A stretch of DNA of 64,000 nt from Mesorhizobium tamadayense (GTDB lineage Bacteria > Pseudomonadota > Alphaproteobacteria > Rhizobiales > Rhizobiaceae): assembly GCF_003863365.1 (NCBI RefSeq), contig NZ_RQXT01000003.1, positions 186,001-250,000 on the forward strand, given 5' to 3'. Both the position numbers and the translations under genes were made by a program. Shown in pieces: positions 18,649 to 28,145 of this stretch (its first letter is position 1; every line of letters begins with the position of its first letter). The notes beneath the pieces were generated by a model. The model saw only the letters and a program-made list of their open reading frames with translations, was not told where the DNA came from and did no database searches.

Positions 18649-19791
18649 ATGAGCACTGCAAATAAACCGTGCATCGTCGTCCTGGGGGCAGGCTTTGGCG
18701 GCCTGGAACTGACGACGCTGCTTTCCGAGGCGATGGGCGACGGCATCGACGTCACGCTCATCGACAAGAGCGACACCTTCGTATTCGGCTTTTCGAAGCT
18801 TGACGTAATGTTCGGCCTGAAGGCGCCGGAGGCGGTGCGCCTGCCTTACAACCGCTACGCCAAGCCCGGCGTGCGCTTGCTGAAGCGCACCATCATCGCG
18901 ATCGATCCGGAAAAGCGGCGGGTCACCACCGATGACGGCGTCTACGATGCCGACTACCTGATCGTGGCGCTTGGCGCCGAATATGATTTCGAGGCCACGC
19001 CCGGGCTGTCGGAAATCAATGAATTCTATACCGTTGCCGGGGCGGAGCGGCTGCGTGATGTGCTGCCGACCTTCAAGAAGGGCAGGGCGATGGTCGGCGT
19101 CTGCGGCGCGCCCTACAAATGCCCGCCGGCTCCAAGCGAATGCGTGCTGATGCTGCATGACTATCTGGTGCGACAGGGTGTGCGCGAGGCCTGCGAGATA
19201 TCGCTGGTGCTGCCGCTCGGCAGTCCGGTGCCGCCTTCGCCCGACACCTCGAGGGCACTGCTTGCCGCCTTCGCCGAGCGCGACATCAAGTTTATCCCGA
19301 GCCGTCGCGTCGCCTCGGTCGACAACGCACGCAACGCGGCAGTGCTCGACGACGGCACCGAAATGCCGTTCGACCTTTTCCTCGGCGTTCCCAAGCATCG
19401 CGTCCCGCTGGTGGTTCTGGAAAGCGGCATGTCGGAGAACGGCTGGATCCCGGTCAACCCGCGCACGCTCGAAACGAAGTATGAGAACGTCTACGCCGTC
19501 GGCGACGGCGCCAACACCGGCACGCCCAAGGCCGGCGTATTCGCCGAGGGCGCCGCGCGCGCCGTCGCCAGCGCGCTCATCGCCAAGCTCCGCAGGAGCG
19601 GCAGCGGCACGCTCTATGACGGCTTCGGCACCTGCTACATTGAGTTCGGCGGCGGCCGCATCGGCAAGGTCGAGGTCGATTTCTTCTCGGGTCCCGCGCC
19701 AACCGGCAACTACTATGAGCCTTCGGTGGCGCTGCGCGCCGACAAAGAGACTTTCGGCTCTAGCCGGCGGTCAAGGTGGTTCGGTTTGTGA
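18649..19791 (+). CDS. FAD/NAD(P)-dependent oxidoreductase, sulfide:quinone-reductase-like
   Basis: A 380-residue pyridine-nucleotide-disulphide-type flavoprotein. The FAD dinucleotide fold is at the N-terminus (CIVVLGAGFGGLELTTLL). A second nucleotide-binding region lies around 140-165, in the segment MVGVCGAPYKCPPAPSE. The C-terminal FAD motif is VYAVGDGANTGTPKAGVFAEG. The KCPPAP segment and overall plan resemble SQR/FCSD-like and NDH-2-like enzymes. The cysteine pattern is not enough to claim sulfide oxidation. It starts 137 bp behind the peroxiredoxin gene and may share its stress response; that link is inference. Confidence 0.8.
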   Translation: MSTANKPCIVVLGAGFGGLELTTLLSEAMGDGIDVTLIDKSDTFVFGFSKLDVMFGLKAPEAVRLPYNRYAKPGVRLLKRTIIAIDPEKRRVTTDDGVYDADYLIVALGAEYDFEATPGLSEINEFYTVAGAERLRDVLPTFKKGRAMVGVCGAPYKCPPAPSECVLMLHDYLVRQGVREACEISLVLPLGSPVPPSPDTSRALLAAFAERDIKFIPSRRVASVDNARNAAVLDDGTEMPFDLFLGVPKHRVPLVVLESGMSENGWIPVNPRTLETKYENVYAVGDGANTGTPKAGVFAEGAARAVASALIAKLRRSGSGTLYDGFGTCYIEFGGGRIGKVEVDFFSGPAPTGNYYEPSVALRADKETFGSSRRSRWFGL

Positions 19792-19885
19792 ACCGACGAT
19801 AGCCGAAGCGAAGGCGGCTCAAGGCACAGCTGTCAGGGGGAGAAGCGGCGCGCCGACGAATCCGGGGACGTCCCGTCGGCGCTGC

Positions 19886-20326
19886 TCAGCCGCCAGGGGC
19901 CGGCGGCAGCTCGAACAGCGTCGCCCCGTCCTCCCGTCCTCGCTCGACATAGCCGATCACCCGAAACCATCTTGCGACGTCCGGTCCCCGCAGCCAGCTG
20001 CGGGAATGGACGGGAAGGTTGCCGGCGAGCGCCTGGATGTGGCGGATGTGACGCCTGCAGAAGCGGACCGTCGCCGCCCTGAAGAAGTCCTCCTGCGCGG
20101 CAAACAGCGTGTCGGCCGCGTCGCCATGCTCATGCCAGGCGATGATGGCGACGGCCTTGTCGCCCTCGACCAGCGCATGCGCCCGGCCTTCCTTGAGGTT
20201 CATCATCAGGTTGTCGTACGCGGCCTTGCTGTCCTTGCCGGCCGCCAGGTACTCGTCCGACATTCGCTTGGACAGGCCACGGAAAACATCCTCGAGGTCT
20301 CCGACCGTCGCTGCGCGTGCTCTCAT
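19886..20326 (-). CDS. GNAT-like protein, 146 residues
   Basis: Begins RARAATVGDLEDVFRGLS, the usual first strand and helix of a GNAT acetyltransferase fold. It continues with HALVEGDKAVAIIAWHEHGDAADTLFAAQEDFFRA, comparable to strands 2-4. The acetyl-CoA loop (Q/RxxGxG/A) is not obvious, so activity is uncertain. Remote similarity to phage-associated GNAT-like proteins is possible. It is a single gene, convergent with the FAD oxidoreductase and divergent from the sox operon. Confidence 0.55.
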   Translation of the reverse strand: MRARAATVGDLEDVFRGLSKRMSDEYLAAGKDSKAAYDNLMMNLKEGRAHALVEGDKAVAIIAWHEHGDAADTLFAAQEDFFRAATVRFCRRHIRHIQALAGNLPVHSRSWLRGPDVARWFRVIGYVERGREDGATLFELPPAPGG

Positions 20327-20684
20327 TGCTCCTCCTGACAGCCCGGCAGGCAGTTTGCACTATCGATGGGGGATCACCAAGCAAATGAAATCCGCCATCC
20401 GCCCGGTGCACGCAAATGCATTTCACTTTGGCCAGATCCCTAGTGCCGCGCCCATGCGACGCGTTGGCTCGATCGCCAATGGACACAGGTGTACATTCAA
20501 GCTAAGTTCGCGCTTCGCGAGGTCGGACGGCCTTCGTCGATCCGCAGTGGAACGGAATGGAATGGACCTTCGAGGCGGGACGAGCTGATTGCGCGGGTTT
20601 GGCATTGCACCGCCGACGCTGCGTTCTCAAAGCCCCTTCGCGCCGTTGCAATGCCAGTCGCGGGATGATGCGGGGCTTGAGCGC
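20327..20684. other. Intergenic region upstream of soxB
   Basis: 358 bp separate the GNAT-like gene from soxB and should hold both promoters. A perfect 9-bp inverted repeat, GGCATTGCA (20601-20609) with TGCAATGCC (20647-20655), lies 30-85 bp before the soxB start. It could be an operator or a leader hairpin. No coding sequence with gene-like composition is visible. Confidence 0.4.
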
Positions 20685-21938
20685 ATGACAAGACACTATT
20701 CAGCGCTTTCACTCTTCAAGGAAGGCGTCGCTGGCCAGACCGGTTGGGAAAAGGCCTGGCGTTCCCCCGATCCGAAACCGCGCTATGACGCCATCATCAT
20801 CGGCGGCGGAGGCCACGGCCTCGCCACGGCCTACTATCTCGCAAAGAACCACGGCGTCACCAACGTGGCATTGCTCGAGAAGGGCTGGATCGGCGGCGGC
20901 AACACCGGCCGCAACACCACCGTGGTGCGCTCCAATTACTTCTATCCCGAAAGCGCGGCGATCTACGGGCTGGCCCATAGCCTCTACAAGACGCTCTCGA
21001 AGGACTTGAACTACAATGTGATGTTTTCCGCGCGCGGCATCCTCACCCTTGCGCACAGCGAAGCGGGAATGGAGACCGCTGCAGGCAACGTCAACGCCAT
21101 CCAGGTCAACGGCATCGACTGCGAAATATTCTCGATCGAGGACGTGCGTCGCGTCGTGCCGATCTACAATTTCAGCCCGCATGCCCGCTATCCGGTCTAT
21201 GGCGGCACATGGCAGCCTAGCGGCGGCACCGCCCGACACGACGCCGTCGCCTGGGGCTACGCGCGCGCCGCCAGCCGTCTTGGCGTCGACATCATCCAGA
21301 ACTGCGAGATTACCGACTTCATCATCGAGAACGGACGCTGCCGCGGCGTCGTCACGTCGCGCGGCGAAATCCGCGCCGAGCGTACGGGCATGGCGGTGGC
21401 CGGCCATTCGTCGGTGCTGGCGGCGAAGGCGGGGTTTCGGCTGCCGGTCAATTCCTACGCGCTGCAGGCCTGCGTGTCCGAGCCGGTCAAGCCGATCCTC
21501 GACACGGTGGTGATCTCGCCGGACACCGGCGTCTATGTCAGCCAGTCCGACAAGGGCGAGCTGGTCATCGGCGGCGCGCTCGACCGCATCCCGTCTTATG
21601 GCCAGCGCGGCAACCTGCCGGTGCTGGAAGCCGTGATCGCCGGCATGCTCAACATGTTCCCGATCTTCGGCCAGTTGAAGATGATGCGGCAATGGGCGGG
21701 CATCGTCGATGTCGTCCCGGATTCCTCGCCGATCATCGGTGAATCGCCGCTGCCCGGCCTTTTCCTGAATTGCGGCTGGGGCACGGGCGGCTTCAAGGCG
21801 ATTCCCGCCGGCGGCACGCTGCTTGCCCATCTGCTTGCCACCGGCAGTCACCACGACATCAGCCGGCCGTTCGATCTCGACCGCTTCGCCCGCGGCCGGC
21901 TGATCGACGAGGCGGCCGGCTCCGGCATTGCCCACTGA
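20685..21938 (+). CDS. soxB: Sarcosine oxidase subunit beta
   Basis: The flavin subunit of heterotetrameric sarcosine oxidase, which demethylates sarcosine to glycine with transfer of the one-carbon unit to tetrahydrofolate. It has 417 residues from the ATG at 20685; an upstream GTG-type extension to 20589 lacks conserved sequence. The N-terminus YSALSLFKEGVAGQTGWEKAW is typical of the family. The FAD motif DAIIIGGGGHGLATAYYLAKNHG, the covalent-flavin region GRNTTVVRSNYFYPESAAIY, and the C-terminal NCGWGTGGFKAIPAGG all match. First gene of soxBDAG. Confidence 0.96.
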   Translation: MTRHYSALSLFKEGVAGQTGWEKAWRSPDPKPRYDAIIIGGGGHGLATAYYLAKNHGVTNVALLEKGWIGGGNTGRNTTVVRSNYFYPESAAIYGLAHSLYKTLSKDLNYNVMFSARGILTLAHSEAGMETAAGNVNAIQVNGIDCEIFSIEDVRRVVPIYNFSPHARYPVYGGTWQPSGGTARHDAVAWGYARAASRLGVDIIQNCEITDFIIENGRCRGVVTSRGEIRAERTGMAVAGHSSVLAAKAGFRLPVNSYALQACVSEPVKPILDTVVISPDTGVYVSQSDKGELVIGGALDRIPSYGQRGNLPVLEAVIAGMLNMFPIFGQLKMMRQWAGIVDVVPDSSPIIGESPLPGLFLNCGWGTGGFKAIPAGGTLLAHLLATGSHHDISRPFDLDRFARGRLIDEAAGSGIAH

Positions 21939-21952
21939 AGGTGTAGAAAAAG

Positions 21953-22222
21953 ATGCAGCTCTTTCCCTGTCCGTTCTGCGGGCCGCGCGAAGAAAGCGAA
22001 TTTCACTATGGCGGCGAGGCCGGCAACCTGAGGCCCGACGGCGGCGACGTGACGGCCGAGCGCTGGGCCGGCTATCTCCATATGCGCGACAATCCGAAGG
22101 GCCCGGGCCGCGAGATCTGGGTGCATCTGACTTGCGGCGAGTTCTTCGCGATGAGCCGCGACAGCGTCAATCACAAGGTCTCGGGTTCTTCCACGCTCGG
22201 CAAATCGGAGCACGGCGCATGA
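21953..22222 (+). CDS. soxD: Sarcosine oxidase subunit delta
   Basis: An 89-residue zinc-binding subunit of the heterotetramer. The metal site is visible as CPFCGPREESEFHYGG at the N-terminus and HLTCGEFF near residue 65. FAMSRDSVNHKVSGSSTLG is the conserved end. It starts 14 bp behind soxB, and its stop codon overlaps the soxA start (ATGA). Confidence 0.95.
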   Translation: MQLFPCPFCGPREESEFHYGGEAGNLRPDGGDVTAERWAGYLHMRDNPKGPGREIWVHLTCGEFFAMSRDSVNHKVSGSSTLGKSEHGA

Positions 22223-25101
22223 GCGCTTCCCGTCTCGCCGATGGCGGCAGCGACATCGATCGCGCCCGTCCGCTGAGCTTCACTTTCGACGGCAGGCGCG
22301 TCGAGGGCTTCGCAGGCGACACGATCGCCTCTGCCTTGCTGGCGAGTGGCCAGGCCGTTGTCGGCCGCAGCTTCAAATATCATCGGCCGCGCGGCATCTG
22401 GGGCTCCGGCGTCGAGGAACCCAACGCGCTGGTCGACGTCGAGAGCGCCGACGGCCGCGTGCCGAATGCGCGGGCGACGACCGTGCCGGCCAAGGACGGC
22501 CTCGTCGTCAAGAGCGTCAACGCGTCGCCGACGGCGCTGGCCGACCGCAACGCGGTGCTCGACCGCTTTGCCCGCTTCCTGCCCGCCGCCTTCTACTACA
22601 AGACCTTCATGTGGCCGGACTGGCACCTGTTCGAGCCGCGCATCCGCGCCATGGCCGGACTTGGTGTCGTCGACCGCGACTGGAAGCCGCGTCAGGTCTC
22701 GGCCCAGATCAATCATCACTGCGACGTCCTGGTGGTTGGCGCCGGACCGGCAGGTCTCGCCGCGGCTGCCGGCGCGGCCGCGGCCGGGCACTCGGTCATC
22801 CTGGTCGACGACCGGACGCATCCCGGCGGATCGCTTCGCCACCGCGCCGGCGAAGTCGACGGTGTCGAAGGGACGGCGTGGGCCGAGGCAATCGTAGCCA
22901 GGCTGAACAGCGGCGGCCACCTCATGCTGAGCGATACGACCGCCTTCGGCCTCTACGATCACAATCTGGTCGCGCTCAATCAGCGGCACCACGACGGCCG
23001 GCCCGACACGCTGTGGCGCGTGCGGCCGCGACGCATCGTGCTGGCGACGGGAGCGATCGAGCGGCCCGTTCCGTTCGCCAACAACGATCTTCCGGGCATT
23101 CTCTCCGCCGATGCAGCACTTGCCTATCTGCGCCGGCACGGTGTGCTAGTCGGCCGCGAGATCGTGGTCGCGACCAACAACGACAACGCCTATGAGCCGG
23201 CCTCGGCGCTGGCGGCGGCCGGCGCCTTGGTGACGGTGGTCGATTGCCGGCGCGAGGGCGGCGCGCAGATGGGAACGGGTATTCGCGTCTTGGCCGGGCG
23301 TACGGTCGCGGCGGCGCGCGGACACAACACCGTCCAGGGTGTGCTGCTCGATGACGGCACGACCCTCGTGGCCGATTGCGTGCTTGTCTCCGGTGGGTGG
23401 ACGCCCACCGTGCATTTGTTCTCGCAGGCGAAGGGTAAGCTCGCCTGGAGCGATCAACTCACGGCTTTCGTTCCGGGAGAGGCTGTCGACGGGATCGGCG
23501 TGGCCGGCGCCTTGGCCGGCACGGTCTCGCTTTCCGAAACCTTGGCCAGCGGCACGGCGGCTCTCGATGGGTTCGGCTCATCGTCGTCGCCGGTGCCTCA
23601 CAGCACAGGAGTTGAGGCGACGCTAGGCGTTGTCGGCCTGTGGCCGAAGCCCAAGGCCAAAGGCCGTGTCTGGATCGACTATCAGAGCGACGTCACAGCC
23701 AAGGACGTTGAGCTTGCGGCGCGGGAGAATTTCGTCTCCGTCGAGCATCTGAAGCGCTACACGACGCTCGGCATGGCGACGGACCAGGGCAAGACATCGA
23801 ACCTGAACGGCCTGGCGCTGCTGGCCGAGGTTACCGGCCGCGCCATCGCGGAAGTGGGCACCACGACCTACCGGCCGCCATTCACGCCTGTGCCCTTTGC
23901 CAGCCTGGCGGGATCGCGCCGGGGCAGCATGCACGCTCCGGTCCGCCGCCTGCCGCTGGAGGCAAAGCATCGCGCGGCACGCGGGGTGTTCCAGGAATAT
24001 GGCGGCTGGCTGAGGCCTGCCTGTTACGGAAACGGAGAAGCCAGGGCCGCGATCCAGGAGGAAGCGCGGCGCGCCCGCCAGTCGGTCGCACTCTTCGACG
24101 GCTCGACGCTCGGCAAGATCGAGGTGATCGGCCCGCGTGCGGCTGAATTCGTCGACTTCATCTATTACAACACCATGTCGACCCTGAATCCGGGCCATTG
24201 CCGCTACGGCTTCATGCTGTCGGAAAATGGCGTCGTGTTCGACGACGGCGTGCTGGTTCGTCTCGACGAGCATCGCTTCATCGTCTCTTGCTCGTCGTCG
24301 CATGTCGCCGCCGTCCATGCTCGGCTGGAAGAGTGGCGGCAGGATCGTTTTGGTCGCGATGCGGTCTATATCCACAACGCCACCGCGCAATACGCGACGT
24401 TGACCGTGTCAGGCCCTAACGCGCGCGGGCTGATGGAAGCGCTCGATCTGGGTGCCGCGCTGGACGATACCAGCCTGCCGCACATGGCGGTCAGCGCCGG
24501 CCGCTTTGCCGGCGACGAGGTGCGCATCGCCCGGGTCTCCTTCACCGGCGACCGGAGCTACGAAATCTCCATCCGCGCCGACCGGGCCGAGGCGCTGTGG
24601 GAACGCATGCGGCAGGAGGCCCGCGCCTTCGACGCCGTTCTGCTCGGGCTCGAATCCCTGATGATCCTGCGCGCCGAGAAGGGGTACATCGTCATCGGCA
24701 AGGACACCGACGGCAACACCATGCCGCACGACCTGGGCGTCGCGGGGCCACGGACCAAGCGGACTAATGAGTTCGTCGGCCGGCGTTCGCTTTTCACCGA
24801 AGCGGCGAACAGATCCGATCGCAATCAGCTTGTCGGCCTGGCTGTCCGCGAAGGCGAGGCGCCGCTGGCGACCGGCGCGCATGGCGTGGAGAAGAGAGAG
24901 GGCCGTCCTCGAAGCATCGGCTTCGTCACCTCCAGCTATCAGAGCCCGACCCTGGGGCGCCCGGTCACGCTGGCGCTCATCGAACGCGGCGCCGCGCGGC
25001 ATGGGGAGACGATCGACGTTCAACATCTCGGCGTCGTGCGGCAGGCAACCATAGTCGCGCCCTGCGCCTTCGATCCGGAGGGGAGGCGCCTGCATGCGTA
25101 A
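22219..25101 (+). CDS. soxA: Sarcosine oxidase subunit alpha
   Basis: A 960-residue subunit with an N-terminal 2Fe-2S ferredoxin-like fold (LSFTFDGRRVEGFAGDTIASALLASGQ). The central NAD-binding oxidoreductase domain carries VLVVGAGPAGLAAAAGAAAAG near 170. The C-terminal aminomethyltransferase-like folate domain begins about residue 590 and includes GKIEVIGPRAAEFVDFIYYN and the conserved RAEKGYIVIGKDTDG. The frame is open further upstream to 21928, but the ATG at 22219 overlaps the soxD stop and begins the conserved sequence. It overlaps soxG by 8 bp. Confidence 0.96.
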   Translation: MSASRLADGGSDIDRARPLSFTFDGRRVEGFAGDTIASALLASGQAVVGRSFKYHRPRGIWGSGVEEPNALVDVESADGRVPNARATTVPAKDGLVVKSVNASPTALADRNAVLDRFARFLPAAFYYKTFMWPDWHLFEPRIRAMAGLGVVDRDWKPRQVSAQINHHCDVLVVGAGPAGLAAAAGAAAAGHSVILVDDRTHPGGSLRHRAGEVDGVEGTAWAEAIVARLNSGGHLMLSDTTAFGLYDHNLVALNQRHHDGRPDTLWRVRPRRIVLATGAIERPVPFANNDLPGILSADAALAYLRRHGVLVGREIVVATNNDNAYEPASALAAAGALVTVVDCRREGGAQMGTGIRVLAGRTVAAARGHNTVQGVLLDDGTTLVADCVLVSGGWTPTVHLFSQAKGKLAWSDQLTAFVPGEAVDGIGVAGALAGTVSLSETLASGTAALDGFGSSSSPVPHSTGVEATLGVVGLWPKPKAKGRVWIDYQSDVTAKDVELAARENFVSVEHLKRYTTLGMATDQGKTSNLNGLALLAEVTGRAIAEVGTTTYRPPFTPVPFASLAGSRRGSMHAPVRRLPLEAKHRAARGVFQEYGGWLRPACYGNGEARAAIQEEARRARQSVALFDGSTLGKIEVIGPRAAEFVDFIYYNTMSTLNPGHCRYGFMLSENGVVFDDGVLVRLDEHRFIVSCSSSHVAAVHARLEEWRQDRFGRDAVYIHNATAQYATLTVSGPNARGLMEALDLGAALDDTSLPHMAVSAGRFAGDEVRIARVSFTGDRSYEISIRADRAEALWERMRQEARAFDAVLLGLESLMILRAEKGYIVIGKDTDGNTMPHDLGVAGPRTKRTNEFVGRRSLFTEAANRSDRNQLVGLAVREGEAPLATGAHGVEKREGRPRSIGFVTSSYQSPTLGRPVTLALIERGAARHGETIDVQHLGVVRQATIVAPCAFDPEGRRLHA

Positions 25102-25618
25102 CCTTGCCGAAAAATGGCCGTCGGCGCCGGACTGGGCGACGGCGGTGCTAGACAAGGACGAGGTCAGCGTGCGCACGCTGGGCGGATTGAACCAGCTTTT
25201 GGTCAGCGGCGATCTGGCGGCCTGGGCGCTGGCATCCGGCCTCGCCGGCGAGGGCGTCGGAGCCGGCGCGGTTGCCAGCGGCGACAGCTACATGGTGCGG
25301 ATCGCACGCGATCGCGTTCTCGCCGTCGGCGAACAGGCGTTTCCCATCGCGGCCGGTTGGTATGAGGCCGGGTTCGCGGTCTCGGTCATGGATGCCGGGC
25401 TCCATGTGTTCGAGATCGAGGGGCCGGGCCTGGCCGGCCTGGTCGCCAGGGCCACGGCGCTCGATCCGGGGCAAGCCAGCCGTTCGGCTTCCGTGCTCTT
25501 TGCCGGCGTCAATGTCTTGTTCTACCGGTTCGGCAATGCCAATCGGGGGCGCCTCCACGTCGACCGCGGTTTCGCGCCTTACCTGTGGGAATGGCTCGAA
25601 CAATCATCAGGATTGTAG
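25094..25618 (+). CDS. soxG: Sarcosine oxidase subunit gamma
   Basis: 174 residues, last gene of soxBDAG, overlapping soxA by 8 bp. The gamma subunit resembles the folate-binding fold of aminomethyltransferases and completes the tetramer. Recognisable segments are the start RNLAEKWPSAPDW, ARDRVLAVGEQAF, and the C-terminal NRGRLHVDRGFAPYLWEWLEQ. Conservation in this subunit is low, so identification relies partly on position. Confidence 0.92.
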   Translation: MRNLAEKWPSAPDWATAVLDKDEVSVRTLGGLNQLLVSGDLAAWALASGLAGEGVGAGAVASGDSYMVRIARDRVLAVGEQAFPIAAGWYEAGFAVSVMDAGLHVFEIEGPGLAGLVARATALDPGQASRSASVLFAGVNVLFYRFGNANRGRLHVDRGFAPYLWEWLEQSSGL

Positions 25619-25670
25619 TGGCGCGGTTTCGCGTCTATCTAGCCGGCGTCTAAATCTTGGCCGGCTCGCT

Positions 25671-26333
25671 ATGCCTTCCGATTCCAGTTTTGATGAAGTC
25701 GCGCGACGGTCCGGTCTGATCGGCAACACCAAGGTGACGCGCGAGGACTGGATGAAGCTCGCGCTCGAGACGCTGATCTCCGAGGGCGTTGAAGCGGTGC
25801 GCGTGCTCGCGCTTGGGCAGAAGCTGAACGTCTCGCGCTCCAGCTTCTACTGGTATTTCAAGAGCCGCCAGGACCTGCTGGATCAGCTTCTGGACTATTG
25901 GCGCAACAACAACACCCGTTTCATCGTCGAGCAGGCCGGCCGGCCCGCCGCGACGATAACGCAGGCCGTGCTCAATGTCTTCGAGTGCTGGCTGGATGAA
26001 TCGCTGTTCAATCCGCGGCTGGATTTCGCAGTGCGCGCCTGGTCGCGACAGTCCGCCGAAGTGCACCGGATCGTGAACGAGGAGGACGACGCGCGGGTCG
26101 ATGCCATCCGGGCGATGTTTTCACGGCACGGCTATGAAGCCACGGAAGCGTTCGTGCGGGCGCGCGTGCTGTACTTCACGCAAATCGGCTATTACTCGCT
26201 CGAGATCGTCGAGCCGGTAAGCAACCGTCTCTTCCTGACGCCGGCCTACCTGCTCACGCACACCGGCAAGGAACCTCGCCAAGGAGAGGTGGAGGCCTTC
26301 GCCGAAAAGGTACGGTGGCGAACGCGCAGTTGA
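25671..26333 (+). CDS. TetR-family transcriptional regulator
   Basis: A 220-residue regulator. The N-terminal helix-turn-helix reads EDWMKLALETLISEGVEAVRVLALGQKLNVSRSSFYWYFKSRQDLLDQLLDYW, positions about 24-76. The C-terminal ligand domain shows no recognisable specificity. The ATG at 25671 starts the conserved region; no strong ribosome site is visible. It lies 52 bp behind soxG on the same strand, so it may be co-transcribed with and control sarcosine oxidase genes. That is inference. Confidence 0.85.
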   Translation: MPSDSSFDEVARRSGLIGNTKVTREDWMKLALETLISEGVEAVRVLALGQKLNVSRSSFYWYFKSRQDLLDQLLDYWRNNNTRFIVEQAGRPAATITQAVLNVFECWLDESLFNPRLDFAVRAWSRQSAEVHRIVNEEDDARVDAIRAMFSRHGYEATEAFVRARVLYFTQIGYYSLEIVEPVSNRLFLTPAYLLTHTGKEPRQGEVEAFAEKVRWRTRS

Positions 26334-26413
26334 GCGGGGCCGGTTGAACGACCTGCGGAACGCCACGCACCGCCGCTTTCCTTGGTTGGAGATCCGGCCG
26401 GCAGAAGCGGCGC

Positions 26414-27022
26414 CTAAGCGGTCTTCATCGCATTGCAGATTTCTTCGACCAGCATTGCGGCCGAAACCGAGCCGGGGTCCGGATGGCCCAGCGAGCGCTC
26501 GCCGAGGCGCGCGGCGCGGCCGACGGTTGCGATCATGTCGCGTGTCGCTTCCGCACCCTGGCGGGCAGCGGCGGCTATGGCGTCGGCATCCTGGCCATCG
26601 ACTGCCGCGTCCGCGGCCGGAGCCCAGGCGTCGAGCATCGTCTTCTGGCCGGGTTCCGCCTTGCCGCGCTGCACGATGCCGTCGCGCATCGCCGCAATGA
26701 CGGTCCGCAACTCGCCGCTCGGCATCGATCCGCGCGGACCCGCGGCCTTACCGGCGCGCAGAAGGGCGGTCGCGTAGAGTGGCCCGGAGGAGGCGCCGAC
26801 CGCGTTGAGAAAGCCTTTGGCGGCGGCATTGAACACATCCTGCAGCGTGCCCTCGGCTGCCCGGGCTGCGTCGGCCGCTGCCTTCATGCCTTGTTCCATG
26901 GCGATGCCGTGGTCGGCGTCCCCGATCACCCCGTCAAGCGCGCAGAGCCTGTCGCGCTCGGTCGCCATTCGTACGGAGAAGGCGCCGAAAAGGGCTTTCA
27001 AATCCCCGGTCGTGAACTCCAT
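26414..27022 (-). CDS. dhaL: Dihydroxyacetone/tetrulose kinase subunit DhaL
   Basis: The nucleotide-binding subunit of a Dha-type kinase (202 residues). The conserved ADP and Mg site motif is GVIGDADHGIAMEQGM near the N-terminus, with SSGPLY and HPDPGSVSAAML further on. The ATG at 27022 is preceded by GGAG at a distance of 10 nt; a TTG at 27031 would overlap the dhaK stop. Together with DhaK it phosphorylates a ketose held covalently on DhaK. In this context the substrate is more likely L- or D-erythrulose than dihydroxyacetone. No PTS partner DhaM is present, so ATP is the expected donor. Confidence 0.88.
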   Translation of the reverse strand: MEFTTGDLKALFGAFSVRMATERDRLCALDGVIGDADHGIAMEQGMKAAADAARAAEGTLQDVFNAAAKGFLNAVGASSGPLYATALLRAGKAAGPRGSMPSGELRTVIAAMRDGIVQRGKAEPGQKTMLDAWAPAADAAVDGQDADAIAAAARQGAEATRDMIATVGRAARLGERSLGHPDPGSVSAAMLVEEICNAMKTA

Positions 27023-27027
27023 CGCGC

Positions 27028-28035
27028 TCAACTCCGGAACATGGCGCAGTCGCAGGGATGGTCGATCATGCGCTGCAATTCGTCATCGAGATGCATGATG
27101 GTGATCGACGCTCCGGCCATGTCGAGCGACGTGCAGTAGGGGCCGACAAGCGTCTTGTGAACGACGAGCCCAGCAGCCTTCAGGCGTTCCGCGATCCGGG
27201 CGTTCAGGATGTAGAGTTCCATCAGCGGCGTCGCGCCGAGCGAGTTGACCAGCATCGCGACACGATCGCCGGCCGGCGCCTTCATTTCCGCCAGGATCGC
27301 ATCCATGATCTCGTCGGCGACATCGTTGGCCGAACGCAATGGCCCGCGCCGCACGCCGGGCTCGCCATGGATGCCCATGCCGATCTCCATCTCGCCATCG
27401 GGAAGATCGAAGCTTGGTCGCCGCGTCTGCGGCAGGGAACAGGACGAGAGCGCCACACCCATGGTGAAGGTGCGGTCGTTGGCATGACGGGCGATCCGCT
27501 CCACTTCGTCCAGCGGCATCATCATGTCGGCGGCCGCACCCGCCGCCTTGAAGATGAACACGTTGCCGGCCACGCCGCGGCGCTTTTGCCGTTGGTCGCG
27601 CGGCGCCGACGCGATGTCGTCGGTGGTCAGCACCGTGCGGGCCTCGATGCCTTCCATCTCCAGCAGCTCGGCGGCCATGTCGAAGTTCATCACGTCGCCG
27701 GCATAGTTGCCATACATGAACAGGACGCCGGCGCCGCCGCTCGCGGCCATCGCCGCGTCGACCGCCGGCTGCGGAGGGGGCGAAGCGAAGACGTTGCCGA
27801 TCGCGGCGGCATCCGCCAGGCCCCTGCCGACATAGCCGAGGAAGGTCGGCTCATGGCCTGAGCCGCCGCCGATCACCAGCGCAACCTTGCCGGTCCGTGG
27901 ACCGTGCCTGGCGACGACCGCACGCGGCGCGTTGTCCGGACGCCAGAGATGCTCGGGATGCGCGGCCAGGATGCCGGCCAGCATTTCGTCGACCGCCGCA
28001 TTGCCGTCATTGATCAGCTTCTGCGTCAGGTTCAT
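27028..28035 (-). CDS. dhaK: Dihydroxyacetone/tetrulose kinase subunit DhaK
   Basis: The substrate-binding subunit (335 residues). The motifs IGGGSGHEPTF and GRGLADAAAIGNVFASPPP, then FMYGNYAGDVMNFDMA, belong to the DhaK family, as does TDDIASAPRDQRQKRRGVAGNVF. LGATPLMELYILN near the C-terminus is the usual substrate-pocket end. The ATG at 28035 is chosen because GGGAG is correctly spaced from it and not from the ATG at 28041. Characterised relatives in sugar-acid and tetritol pathways are L-erythrulose kinase (LerK) and D-erythrulose kinase (DerK); either fits the apionate context better than glycerol metabolism. Confidence 0.88.
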   Translation of the reverse strand: MNLTQKLINDGNAAVDEMLAGILAAHPEHLWRPDNAPRAVVARHGPRTGKVALVIGGGSGHEPTFLGYVGRGLADAAAIGNVFASPPPQPAVDAAMAASGGAGVLFMYGNYAGDVMNFDMAAELLEMEGIEARTVLTTDDIASAPRDQRQKRRGVAGNVFIFKAAGAAADMMMPLDEVERIARHANDRTFTMGVALSSCSLPQTRRPSFDLPDGEMEIGMGIHGEPGVRRGPLRSANDVADEIMDAILAEMKAPAGDRVAMLVNSLGATPLMELYILNARIAERLKAAGLVVHKTLVGPYCTSLDMAGASITIMHLDDELQRMIDHPCDCAMFRS

Positions 28036-28145
28036 TGGCATCTCCCTGCATGGTCCTCGACCATGAGACTAGAGCGTTTCGCGGCTGCGTGGAATCGTTC
28101 TTCTTCTGGTCCAGCCAAGGTCGCGAAGCGGGAAGTATCGAGGGG

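Noticed and set aside
26414-28035. Ordinary glycerol/dihydroxyacetone operon
   Set aside because: No glycerol dehydrogenase, DhaM or DhaR is present; neighbours belong to apionate metabolism.
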